A DNA stretch of 64,000 nucleotides. It comes from Mactra quadrangularis (taxonomy: Eukaryota; Mollusca; Bivalvia; Venerida; Mactridae). The notes beneath the pieces are model-generated. The model had not been told where the DNA came from. It did no database searches and worked only from the letters and a program-made list of their open reading frames with translations. The stretch is taken from positions 24,655,020 through 24,719,019 of the forward strand of contig CM046311.1 of the NCBI GenBank assembly GCA_025267735.1. The letters are read 5' to 3'. Positions 1 to 7,462 of the stretch are shown here, in pieces (within the stretch, counting starts at the first letter, position 1; every line of letters starts with the position of its first letter). The translations under genes were made by a program, and so were the position numbers.

Positions 1-8
1 TAAAGAAC

Positions 9-81
9 GGATAGCTAGCTTAGTCGGTAGCGCATAAGTCTACTGATCGAGGAGTTGTAGTTTCGATATCCGGACGAAGAA
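9..81 (+). repeat. Degenerate tRNA-derived sequence (SINE-like head or decayed tRNA)
   Basis: An A-box match (TAGCTTAGTCGG, 16-27) and a B-box-like match (GTTTCGATATCC, 60-71) start 44 nt apart, the spacing of the internal RNA polymerase III promoter of a tRNA. The T-stem (57-61 with 69-73) pairs poorly and the 5' end does not pair with the expected acceptor 3' strand, so this is not a working tRNA. A tRNA-derived SINE head is the likeliest reading and a decayed tRNA copy the alternative. An AATAAA lies at 175-180, but no tail repeat fixes a SINE 3' end. The downstream body was not matched to any family. Confidence 0.4.
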
Positions 82-304
82 TACTTTTGTGGAGTCTGGT
101 CATGGCAAAATGACAGGTGGTTTGTAAACTTAGAATTTATGTGACTGCTTTGCTGAAGAACTCCTGAAGCGTTTCAATAAATGTGTGAAATAGTTAATAA
201 GATCGCAAATTATTTAACTGTTAATCCTAAATCAGTCACATGTGTTATAAACACAACAGGCTTTACTTATCAACCCCGGATTAACTTGATAACGTATGTC
301 AGTA
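82..304. other. Unassigned DNA between the tRNA-like sequence and the transposon
   Basis: No gene, RNA or repeat structure is recognised. It may hold the body of the SINE-like element. The reading frame that opens at 181 runs straight into the subterminal repeats of the downstream transposon, so its codons reflect repeat DNA and not a gene. Confidence 0.5.
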
Positions 305-323
305 TTTGCAAAAAGGGTACGGT

Positions 324-429
324 ACAACTCAACCCGTGGACAACTCAAACCGTGGACAACTCAATCCGAAGTATGAACAACTCAACCCGTAAGTTGGGAC
401 AACTCAACCCGTGGACAACTCAACCCGTA
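324..429 (+). repeat. Left subterminal repeat cluster of the transposon
   Basis: Six copies of a motif close to ACAACTCAACCCGTGG stand at about 324, 340, 356, 377, 399 and 415, 16-22 bp apart. The third and fourth copies carry extra bases. Subterminal motif clusters like this are often transposase-binding sites; that role is inferred. Confidence 0.7.
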
Positions 430-1103
430 TAATATATTATGATATGATATATAATCTAATTAGTTATTTATAAAAAAAAAATGTATTTACAATAAAAAGT
501 GAAATTAAATATATTTCTATCAAGAATTGAAAGTATTTGTGAATAAAGTATAGGGAATGTATGGTATTTAGAGATTGCATAAATATTGTGTCAATTGTGT
601 TGTATGCAATTGTATATCAAATGTGTAGTATTCATATACTTTTAATATTGAGTACCTGTTTTTTTTACCGATATTTGAACATTATTTGTAATTAATCCTC
701 ATATTGACTGTAATAATTATGAACAAGAATGATCTTTTTTTAATCAAAGATTTTCAAGGTATCATAATAATCACAGATCAATAAGCAGTTATTTAAATTT
801 ATTTTACTTACTCATAGAATGAGCCATTCTTAAAGAATTTAATTTGCATTGATTGTCAAACTACACGGCGAAATGGGATAATTCACAATAACTCTTGATT
901 AAACAAGCTCGTAGTTTTGTATATAATATTGTAGATTTTGTTTGTCAATATATTTAATGACATATTTCCAATTTAATTAGCAAACATTAGGTTAAAATTG
1001 TCATCATTATTTTCATACTTGAATATCTTTCATTAGCGATAAATTTTATCTCAAAATCAAATTTAAACATATTATTTATGATGAATAACTATTTTTATAT
1101 CAT

Positions 1104-1213
1104 ACGGGTTGAGTTGTCTACGGGTTGAGTTGTACCTACTTACGGGTTGAGTTGTCCCGGCTTACGGGTTGAGTTGTCCCGGTTTGAGTTGTCTCCGGGT
1201 TGAGTTGTCCCGG
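1104..1213 (-). repeat. Right subterminal repeat cluster of the transposon, inverted
   Basis: Six copies of the same motif in the opposite orientation (CGGGTTGAGTTGTC and variants), separated by short spacers such as CCGGCTTA. With the left cluster it forms a foldback pair that brackets a 674-bp A+T-rich interior (430-1103) in which I see no gene. Confidence 0.7.
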
Positions 1214-1227
1214 TCCCTTTGCAAACA

Positions 1228-1469
1228 GGTTATAAAACAATTATCAGTCAAATCAATCTCTGATCACTTGCAAACTTTCACTTTGCCGCTTGCGAAATCA
1301 AAACCTATACCAAAGAAAAATTAAGCTTGTCAAATGTTTTGTAGCCAAAATAATCGCCAAATTTTTAAAGTCGAACCAGAAACTTGTCGCATATGGCGAC
1401 AATAGAGATCGACTTGCTTTGTCTTAACTAGTGATTTACAGACTTTATGGTCATAAAATTAAAAACGTT
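1228..1469. other. Unassigned DNA before the 105-bp satellite
   Basis: No gene or repeat family is recognised. The only structure seen is a short hairpin at 1384-1402 (TTGTCGC, loop ATATG, GCGACAA). Confidence 0.5.
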
Positions 1470-3160
1470 TGAGTTATGACTGTAAAAGCTTTTTTCATGA
1501 TTTGTTATGCCAGGCCTAACATTTTTATTCGTATCTAAAATGTTATGCTGGCTTAACAAAATATTTTCTCTGAGTTATAACTGTAAATCTTTATATTATG
1601 ATTTGTTATGCCAGGCTTAACATTTTTTATTCGGAACTAAACATGTTATGGTGGCTTAACAAAATATTTTGCTTTGGGTTATTACTTTAAAATTTTTCCT
1701 TGATATGTTATGGCTGGCTTAACATTTTATATATATGTATAACAAAATGTTATGCCGGCTTAACAAAATATCTTGCTTTGAGTTATGACTTTTGATTTTT
1801 TTGTTATACCAGGCTTAACATTGTTTTTATTCGTTCTTAAAATGGTATTCTTGCTTAACAAAATACTTTTCTGTAAGTTCGACTGTAAACGTTTATATAC
1901 TGATTTGTCATGCCAGACTTAACATTGTTTATATTTGTATCTAAAAATCTATGCTGGCTTAACCAAATATTTTGTTTGAGTTATGATTGTAAACTAAAGC
2001 TTGTTTATTTGTTATGCTAGACCTAAAATTATTTTTATTGGTATAACAAAATGTTATGCTGGCTTAACAAAATATTCTTCTCTAAATTATGAGTGTAAAA
2101 GTTCATATAATGATTTGTTATGCCAGGCTTAACATTTGTTTAAATGTATAAAAAAATGTTATGTTGGCTTAACAAAATACTTTTCTCTAAATTACGACTG
2201 TAAAAGTTTATATAATGATTTGTTATGCCAGGCTTAACATTTGTTTAAATGTATAAAAAAATGTTATGCTGGCTTAACAAAATATTTTTCTCTAAATTAT
2301 GACTGTAAAAGTTTATGTAATGATTTGTTATGCCAGGCCTAACATTTGTTTAAATGTATAAAAAATGTTATGCTGGCTTAACAAAATATTTTTCTCTAAA
2401 TTATGACTGTAAAAGTTTATATTATGATTTGTTATGCCAGGCTTAACATTGCTTTTATTTGGAACTAAAAATGTTATGCTGGCTAAACAAAATACTTTTC
2501 TCTGAGTTATGACTGTAAAAGTTTATACCATGCTTTGTTATGCCAGGCCTAACATTTGTTTAAATGTATAATAAAAAATGTTATGTTGGCTTAACAAAAT
2601 ACTTTTCTCTAAGTTATGTCTGTAATAGTTTATATTATGATTTGTTATGCCAGACTTAACATTCTTTTTATTCATGTCTACAAATGTTATGGTGGCTTAA
2701 CAAAATATTTTGTTCTGAGATATGACTTCAAAATTTGTCCATGATTTGTTAGGCTGGCTTAACATTCTTATTATTCGTATAACAAAATGTTATGCTGGCT
2801 TAACAAAATATTTTTATTTGAGTAATGACTTTAAAATTTTCTATGATTTTTTATGCCAGACTTAACATTGTTTTTATTCGTATGACAAAATGTTATGCTG
2901 GCTTAACAAATTATTTTGCTTTGAGTTTTGACTGAAAAAGTTTATTGGTGATTTGTTATGCCAGGCCTAACATTTGTTTAAATGTATAATAAAATGTTAT
3001 GTTGGCTTAACAAAACACTTTTCTCTGAGTTATGACTGTAATAATTTATGTAATGATTTGTTATAGCAGGCTTAACATTGTTTTATTTGTATTTAAAATG
3101 TTATGGTGGCTTAACAAAGTTAAGGTTATGTTGATGATGTTAATAAAATGTAAAAAGTTA
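1470..3160 (+). repeat. ~105-bp tandem satellite, about 16 degenerate copies, two palindromes per copy
   Basis: The anchor GATTTGTTATGCC recurs near 1499, 1600, 1902, 2112, 2217, 2322, 2426, 2532, 2639, 2743, 2845, 2950 and 3055, with weaker copies near 1700, 1796 and 2006, giving spacings of 101-107 bp. Each copy holds two near-palindromes: P1 TGTTATGCCAGGCTTAACA (for example 1503-1521) and P2 TGTTATGCTGGCTTAACA (1541-1558), about 38 and 65 bp apart in turn. The sequence between them (GAGTTATGACTGTAAAAG and relatives) drifts more than the palindromes do. Copies from about 2112 to 2530 are the most alike, suggesting the most recent expansion there. No coding potential is seen. Confidence 0.85.
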
Positions 3161-3181
3161 CGTTTGAATTTTCTTGTTTAT

Positions 3182-3201
3182 TTGTTATGCTGGCATAACA
3201 A
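3182..3201. repeat. Isolated 20-bp near-perfect palindrome of the satellite family
   Basis: TTGTTATGCTGGCATAACAA matches its own reverse complement except at the central two bases. It is more symmetric than the P1 and P2 motifs of the satellite upstream. Confidence 0.7.
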
Positions 3202-3256
3202 TGCCATTTTCACACAAATAATCCTGAAAAATGGTTATATTTTGGATGAATTTTAG

Positions 3257-3364
3257 TGCAAATGATGTGTATTTGTTATGCCGGCTTAACAAAAATATAC
3301 AAAATTCATGTGCAAATGATGTGTATTTGTTATGCCGGCTTAACAAAAAAGTACAAAATTCATC
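3257..3364 (+). repeat. 54-bp tandem duplication carrying the satellite palindrome
   Basis: Two copies, 3257-3310 and 3311-3364, differ at only a few positions. Each carries TGTTATGCCGGCTTAACA, the same palindrome class as the 105-bp satellite but in a different sequence context. Confidence 0.8.
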
Positions 3365-3455
3365 AAAAATATTGAAAAATATCGGTAGAAAAACACTGTT
3401 TTTCGTACTGGAATTGGGAATCAGTGGAAATTCCCTTTTTAAAATGGACAGCGTT
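3365..3455. other. Short spacer between the satellite and the macrosatellite
   Basis: Single-copy in this window. It contains a small hairpin-capable stretch (GGGAAT ... ATTCCC near 3417-3436). The macrosatellite begins at 3456, the first base from which identity with 7959 onward holds; the bases just before it (T3455 and C7958) differ. Confidence 0.6.
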
Positions 3456-3585
3456 ATATTTACTTTTAATTAATTGTTTTTGTCTTACTTTTGTTACATA
3501 ATTGTTACATCAGTATCAAAATATTAGTATGGTCAATGATATAATGGTCTTGTGTTAAGTATCCAACTTAATTTTGAATAACACT

Positions 3586-3645
3586 TAGAGTAGTTTTTGG
3601 TACGAAAAATTCAGTGGATATATTACACAATGAAAAACTACTCTA
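3586..3645. repeat. Perfect 13-bp stem-loop, once per macrosatellite unit
   Basis: TAGAGTAGTTTTT (3586-3598) pairs perfectly with AAAAACTACTCTA (3633-3645) around a 34-nt loop. The single loop change between subtypes (GGTACGAA to GGTATGAA) leaves the stem intact. It is followed by the smaller symmetric sequence TACCATTGGTA. No function is evident. Confidence 0.75.
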
Positions 3646-4176
3646 CCATTGGTAGTACGCACAAAGTATACTTAATGATTCTTTTCGTCTGTCTATGTAT
3701 TTGAATTCAAATTTATACCCATCCATGCTGTGCCAGGCTGATTATGAAACTGAGTTGCAATTACATAGATTCAATCTTGTCCTGACGTCACCTTATCTCG
3801 TTGATGTCACATTTATGTGTGTCAGTGCAAACGTGTATTGCACTCTTGTGTACATATTTTATGATCTGAGATTTGGCGTGATAATATATTGATAATTTCT
3901 GCGAATGTCTATGTAAAAATAAAATGCAATTAAAAAGTTAAAATTTAATTTTTGCTTTTCACTTGAACACGGTACGAACGAATATACAAGTGTAAAAGTG
4001 GTTGCGCCTTGTATTAATTAAACATTTAACTGAGGCCTTTAATGCAATTACTCATGGGTCAAATGCCTATTTTGTATAAAAAATGACTAACAAACATTCT
4101 TGTAAATTATGATCATCATGTGACGTAAGGAAAGAAAGTTATGGAAAAAGTACACGATTTACTGGGACACCCCTCG
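3646..4176. other. Unit segment without a recognised gene
   Basis: A 65-codon frame at 3695-3892 has no recognisable domain and is probably a chance frame. The segment contains a consensus cAMP-response-element palindrome TGACGTCA (3783-3790) and a one-base variant TGACGTAA (4131-4138). Whether ATF/CREB-type factors bind them is unknown. Confidence 0.5.
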
Positions 4177-4902
4177 TATAATTGTTTATTTTACTAACGT
4201 TGAGACTTGTGTATAGAGTAGTCATTTGTATATAGAATTGTATATTAACTTAACTCTATATATAATGCTACTTGTTAATAAAATTGTATTTTGTTATAGG
4301 TTTTATAAATGAAGTATCATTGATTATGTATAATTTTCTTTTATACATGAAAGTGTATATTAAATAGAATTAAACATGATATGTAAAATTGCGTTTCTAC
4401 ATGAATTTTGTATATTAGATGTAGACCTTTGTTTTTATATAGAATTACAAATCATGTGTATTATATTGTATATAAAACTGTGTAGTGCGCATATAAATGA
4501 TTAGGCCATGCCATTTCAGAATTTTGTTAATCGCCCGCGTGCGCATAGGTTTTAGAGTCCTCAAGTAAAAAAACGAAGTTGTTGGTGATTTTTTCTTAGA
4601 TAATTTCGTTGTTCCGGGATTCGATAATGACAATACCGTTAAAACACTAGTCATTTAATAATAAACCTCATGTTTTAAGTCTGTGCTTAAACTTATTTTT
4701 TCATAAGTAGTACAGACTATTGTTTCATATGATGATGATGTTTTCCATTGAAACAAGACTATATATAAATTATTGTTTCTGTCGTAAACTATTTGTTGTT
4801 TCGTTTTCGATTAAGAAATTAGGGTACATAGGAGTTTCGTTAAGTATTTACAAATTACTACTCTATACATTAGTGACAACGTTAGTAAAATAAACAATTA
4901 TA
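4177..4902. mobile_element. 726-bp element with ~58-bp inverted ends, abutting the large palindrome
   Basis: The left arm (4177-4234) and right arm (4845-4902) are inverted copies. The outer 26 bp appear identical, a 9-bp stretch differs, and an 11-bp block (TATAGAGTAGT) is again identical. The interior is A+T-rich with degenerate GAATTGTATATT-like repeats in its left half, and no gene is seen. The right end stops one base before the outer boundary of the large palindrome at 4904, so the two structures are adjacent without spacer. A MITE is one reading; a remnant half of a larger foldback is another. The subtype-specific deletions all fall inside it. Confidence 0.55.
4630..4860. other. Segment that distinguishes the long, short and chimeric units
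   Basis: Call it A (4630-4677, 48 bp), X (4678-4812, 135 bp) and C (4813-4860, 48 bp). Units 1-4 have A-X-C, unit 5 has A only, and units 6-14 have C only. A and C show no similarity beyond chance in either orientation, although they have equal length. Microhomology at the joins is minimal: one A for the short type and TA for unit 5. Confidence 0.9.
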
Positions 4903-5009
4903 TATGCAATAAGAAATTTTATATAAAGACACAATTGAACATAAAGTGTACAACTCTATCAAATATACTTTTTAACGTACAATATACATTTATATACAGA
5001 ATGTACAAT

Positions 5010-5373
5010 GAGGGACTTTAGTCAGTTATCTTTCCCTGATAAAATCTGAAGCAATCCAATTGGTAAGTAGGTCCTTACAATTGGAACCCTCGGATTTTAT
5101 CCTTGAATTCCTATGTAAGGATAACAAAATATTTCATCCAATATCTTTCATGTAAATGAAGAAATTAACAGAAGTGATGAAATTTAAATAGTTCTTTGCC
5201 TTAAAAATACTTATTTTGAATTTCAAACAAATTCAATGATTTACAAAAAAGTTATTAAAGATTTATTTTGGCAAACTGACATTGAAAAGTAAGGGTAAAA
5301 TCCAAGTAATCCAACTAATTGGACCTACCCATTTGAAGTGTATACAAGGGGAAATAACTGACTAAAGTCCCTT
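5010..5373. mobile_element. 364-bp MITE inserted in the left palindrome arm, once per unit
   Basis: Terminal inverted repeats AGGGACTTTAGTCAGTTAT (from 5011) and its complement ending at 5372 are identical over 19 bp and continue imperfectly (CTTTCCC against TTCCCC). The element has no coding capacity. The right arm near 7775-7790 lacks it and reads GACAATTCTATAACG in the left-arm orientation, so the empty site is visible; comparison suggests a 2-bp (AT) target duplication. All 14 units contain it, so insertion preceded amplification. Other copies begin at 9513, 14016, 18519, 22839, 27158, 31476, 35794, 40113, 44431, 48749, 53068, 57388 and 61710. Confidence 0.8.
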
Positions 5374-5429
5374 ATTCTATAACGATAGAATACAAAATGT
5401 ATTTGCAGTTCTAAACAATATAATATTGC

Positions 5430-5714
5430 TTAAATTAATGGGCCCAAGTTTAGGTCGAAGGTTCCATGGTACGAAAACAAACAAGTTCCGTTATAATCAG
5501 TACCGAACGGATTGATTTTATCAGATACTTTTTCTATTCGAGCGCTCTTGTGTTTATCAAAACGAACTTTTTTGCTGGCGATCATATCCGAGTTTTTCGA
5601 ATGGGGATAAAATAATTTCGGTGCGTACTGCGGACCGGCCACACTCCCACCGACTTTAAACATTTGCCTTGGGTCTCTGGCCGATTGATTAAAAAAGTAT
5701 TCTACACACTTCAT
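5430..5714 (-). CDS. 94-codon reading frame of unknown function in the left arm
   Basis: The frame starts MKCVEYFFNQSARDPRQ and ends FDLNLGPLI. It is rich in Lys, Ser and Asp, with no signal peptide, membrane segment or motif I recognise. It is intact in units 1-12 (MKY for MKC from unit 5 on) and broken in units 13 and 14. Its region is visibly less A+T-rich than its surroundings and is the best-conserved part between the palindrome arms. Against a gene: no promoter, splice or polyadenylation context is convincing, and the arm differences change or stop the protein in four of five cases. It could be a captured exon fragment. Other intact copies end (minus strand start) at 10217, 14720, 19223, 23543, 27862, 32180, 36498, 40817, 45135, 49453 and 53772. 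Confidence 0.22.
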   Translation of the reverse strand: MKCVEYFFNQSARDPRQMFKVGGSVAGPQYAPKLFYPHSKNSDMIASKKVRFDKHKSARIEKVSDKINPFGTDYNGTCLFSYHGTFDLNLGPLI

Positions 5715-5868
5715 ATAAGTATAAATGGAATATAGTCTATTTAATACTTATAAATTCAATGAATTATAGAAAATTACAGCGCATTTTTTACACCAAGAAA
5801 CTTCTCAAGTACCCCAATTTCCATATTGTAGGAAATTTTTAATTTTTTCAATATTTATGTCCGATGGA

Positions 5869-5961
5869 TAATGGAAATGTGTACAGTATAGGACCATACG
5901 TCCGTCTGCTTGCATAGCTTTTATGCTTCTTTATCGATGCAAACCCGGTTTTGTCGTGCAT
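5869..5961 (-). repeat. Module M, copy 1 (outer left, inverted)
   Basis: About 93 bp running, on this strand, from a GTGCAT/ACGACAAAACCGGG end to a TTTCCATTAT end. Copies stand at 5869-5961 (-), 6417-6506 (+), 6594-6674 (-) and 6920-7013 (+), an alternating pattern that makes each half of the large palindrome a smaller palindrome in its own right. Confidence 0.7.
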
Positions 5962-6148
5962 GCATTAACTAGTGGAAATGTGAAGATGTCTAACTGCTTT
6001 GATTGAAAGAAAACAATAGCTTTTATAAACCTTTTCTCTGCAGGTGACACACCGACTTGCAAAAGACATATGGCAATTTCTCGTTCTTGTGACGAGCCAT
6101 TTCTTAAAATTTTTCGGTGTGCATATCAACACACTAATGATTTTCACC

Positions 6149-6455
6149 AAAACAGACCACGTTGGATATTTGCACGAGAAACACGTGCCCATTACCGTTT
6201 TTCAACATATGCACGACAAAACCGGGCTTGCATCAATAAATGATTTATAGCAAAAACAGACCACGTGGGATATTTGCACGAGAAACACGTGCCCATTACC
6301 GTTTTTCAACATATGCACGACAAAACCGGGCTTGCATCAATAAATGATTTATAGCAAAAACAGACCACGTGGGATATTTGCACGAGAAACACTTGCACAT
6401 TTCCGTTAATCAACATATGCACGACAAAACCGGATTTGCATCAATAAATGAGCAT
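6149..6455 (+). repeat. 104-bp tandem repeat, about 3 copies, in the left inner arm
   Basis: Copies start at 6149, 6253 and 6357 with exact 104-bp spacing. The first two are nearly identical; the third diverges in its middle (ACACTTGCAC for ACACGTGCCC) and runs into module M. The repeat contains ACCACGTGGGA and ACACGTGCCC, so CACGTG appears four times across the three copies. All 14 units keep the same copy number. Confidence 0.88.
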
Positions 6456-6506
6456 AAAAACCATGCAAACAAACGACAGTATGGCCCTATATACATTTCC
6501 ATTATC
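6417..6506 (+). repeat. Module M, copy 2 (inner left)
   Basis: Continuous with the third 104-bp repeat. It carries about 10 extra bases (around GGCCCTATAT) relative to copy 3 across the loop. It ends in CCATTATCGATT and lacks the CGGACATAAAT tail that borders copies 1, 3 and 4. Confidence 0.7.
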
Positions 6507-6593
6507 GATTATACCATTATACTTAACGAAACTCCTAACTACTCCGATTTCAGTATTGCTGGAAATTTATATTCTAAACATTTATGTCCGATC

Positions 6594-6674
6594 GACAATG
6601 GAAATGTATACTGTCGTTTGTTTGACATGGTTGACATGCTCATTTATTGATGCAAGCCCGGTTTTGTCGTGCAT
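6594..6674 (-). repeat. Module M, copy 3 (inner right, inverted)
   Basis: The shortest copy. It is flanked by TTATGTCCGATCGAC on the loop side, the same border as copy 1, and continues into the single right-arm 104-bp repeat. Confidence 0.7.
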
Positions 6675-6734
6675 ATGTTGAAAAACGGTAATGGGCACGT
6701 GTTTCTCGTGCAAATATTTCACGTGGTCTGTTTT
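6640..6734 (-). repeat. Single right-arm copy of the 104-bp repeat
   Basis: Its outer part matches the first left copy and its inner part matches the end of the third left copy (ATAAATGAGCAT). This fits a simple palindrome that later gained two repeats on the left, or lost two on the right. It carries two CACGTG sites. Confidence 0.8.
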
Positions 6735-6919
6735 GGTGAAAATCATTAGTGTGTTGATATGCACACCGAAAAATTAAGAAATGGCTCGCCACAAGAACGA
6801 GAAACTACCATATGTTTTTTGCAAGGCGGTGTGTCACCTGCAGATTTAAGTTTTCTAATAGCTATTGTTATCTTTTAATTAAAGCAATAAGAAATCTTCC
6901 TATTTCCACTAGTTAATGC

Positions 6920-7013
6920 ATGTACGACAAAACCGGGTTAGCATCGTTAAAGAAGCATACACGCTATGCAAGCAGACGGCAGTATGGTCCTATACTGTAC
7001 ACATTTCCATTAT
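6920..7013 (+). repeat. Module M, copy 4 (outer right)
   Basis: Begins ATGTACGACAAAACCGGG and ends TTTCCATTATAGATCGGAC. It is the mirror partner of copy 1. Units 5-14 carry GAAGCCTACACG where units 1-4 have GAAGCATACACG. Confidence 0.7.
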
Positions 7014-7244
7014 AGATCGGACATAAATATTGAAAAAAATAAAAATTTCCTACTACATGTATATGGAAATTGGGGTACTTGAGAGGTTTCTTGAAGTATA
7101 AAAAAATCATTGTAATTTTCTATAATTCATTGCATTTTTAGTAATAAATGGACTATATTCCATATATAATTATATGAAGTGTGTTGGAAACCATTTTCAT
7201 AATAGGCTAAGGACCCAAGGCAAATATTTAAAGTCGGTGGGAGT

Positions 7245-7442
7245 GTGGCCGGTCCGCAGTACGCACCGAAATTATTTTATCCCCATTCGAAAAACTCGGA
7301 TATGATCGCCAGCAAAAAAGTTCGTTTTGATAAACTCAAGAGCGCTCGAATAGAAAAAGTATCTGATAAAATCAATCCGTTCGGTACTGATTATAACGGA
7401 ATTTGTTTGTTTTCGTACCATGGAACTTTCGACCTAAACTAG
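7245..7442 (+). pseudogene. Right-arm inverted copy of the 94-codon frame, 5' end broken
   Basis: The frame matches residues 26 onward of the left-arm frame with His-to-Leu and Thr-to-Ile changes and an early stop (TAG in place of the Leu codon). Upstream, the ATGAAGTGTGT start is still present near 7173, but indels in the next 40 bp shift the frame, so the full-length form cannot be read. It recurs in every unit, for example 11748-11945, 25073-25270 and 59625-59822. Confidence 0.45.
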
Positions 7443-7462
7443 GGCCCATTAATTTAAGCAAT

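Larger units (their letters stand above)
315..1217. mobile_element. Non-autonomous DNA transposon (MITE-like) with subterminal repeats
   Basis: The ends are inverted repeats: GGGTACGGTACAACTCAACC at 315 against the reverse complement of the right end (GGGACCGGGACAACTCAACC), matching at 19 of 22 positions over the full repeat. The flanks 305-314 (TTTGCAAAAA) and 1218-1227 (TTTGCAAACA) look like a 10-bp target-site duplication with one mismatch. A 9-11 bp duplication is typical of Mutator-like elements; an 8-bp duplication (hAT-like) is possible if only TTTGCAAA counts. The interior is A+T-rich and has no transposase, so the element would need a partner in trans. Superfamily assignment is inference. 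Confidence 0.62.

Noticed and set aside
181..432. 83-codon frame with a repeated QLNPWTTQ-like peptide
   Set aside because: The repeated peptide is the translation of the transposon's subterminal DNA repeats.
1499..3120. CRISPR-like array of palindromic repeats with spacers
   Set aside because: The spacers are themselves repeated and degenerate, the repeats alternate between two forms, and the context is eukaryotic with no associated genes.
3728..3750. Relation between the TGTGCCAGGCTGATTA stretch in the unit and the TGCCAGGCTTAACA satellite dyad
   Set aside because: Only eight or so bases match and the dyad symmetry is absent; a chance match is enough.
3738..3760. Hammerhead ribozyme-like core (CTGATTATGAAAC), considered because animal satellites often carry them
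   Set aside because: The conserved CTGATGA is not matched and there is no stem II between the two core boxes.
3695..3892. 65-codon frame repeated in every unit with a hydrophobic C-terminal half
   Set aside because: No motif, no start context and no independent divergence to test selection. Identity among copies follows from array youth, and a change in unit 11 (Glu to Lys) is tolerated.
4630..4860. Segments A and C as diverged or inverted copies of each other, to explain the equal 183-bp losses
   Set aside because: Direct comparison gives about chance identity (roughly 11 of 48), and the reverse complement does not match either.
6044..6764. Overlapping frames of 60-93 codons on both strands in the inner palindrome
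   Set aside because: They are translations of the 104-bp repeats and module M; the same peptide strings recur on both strands because the DNA is palindromic.
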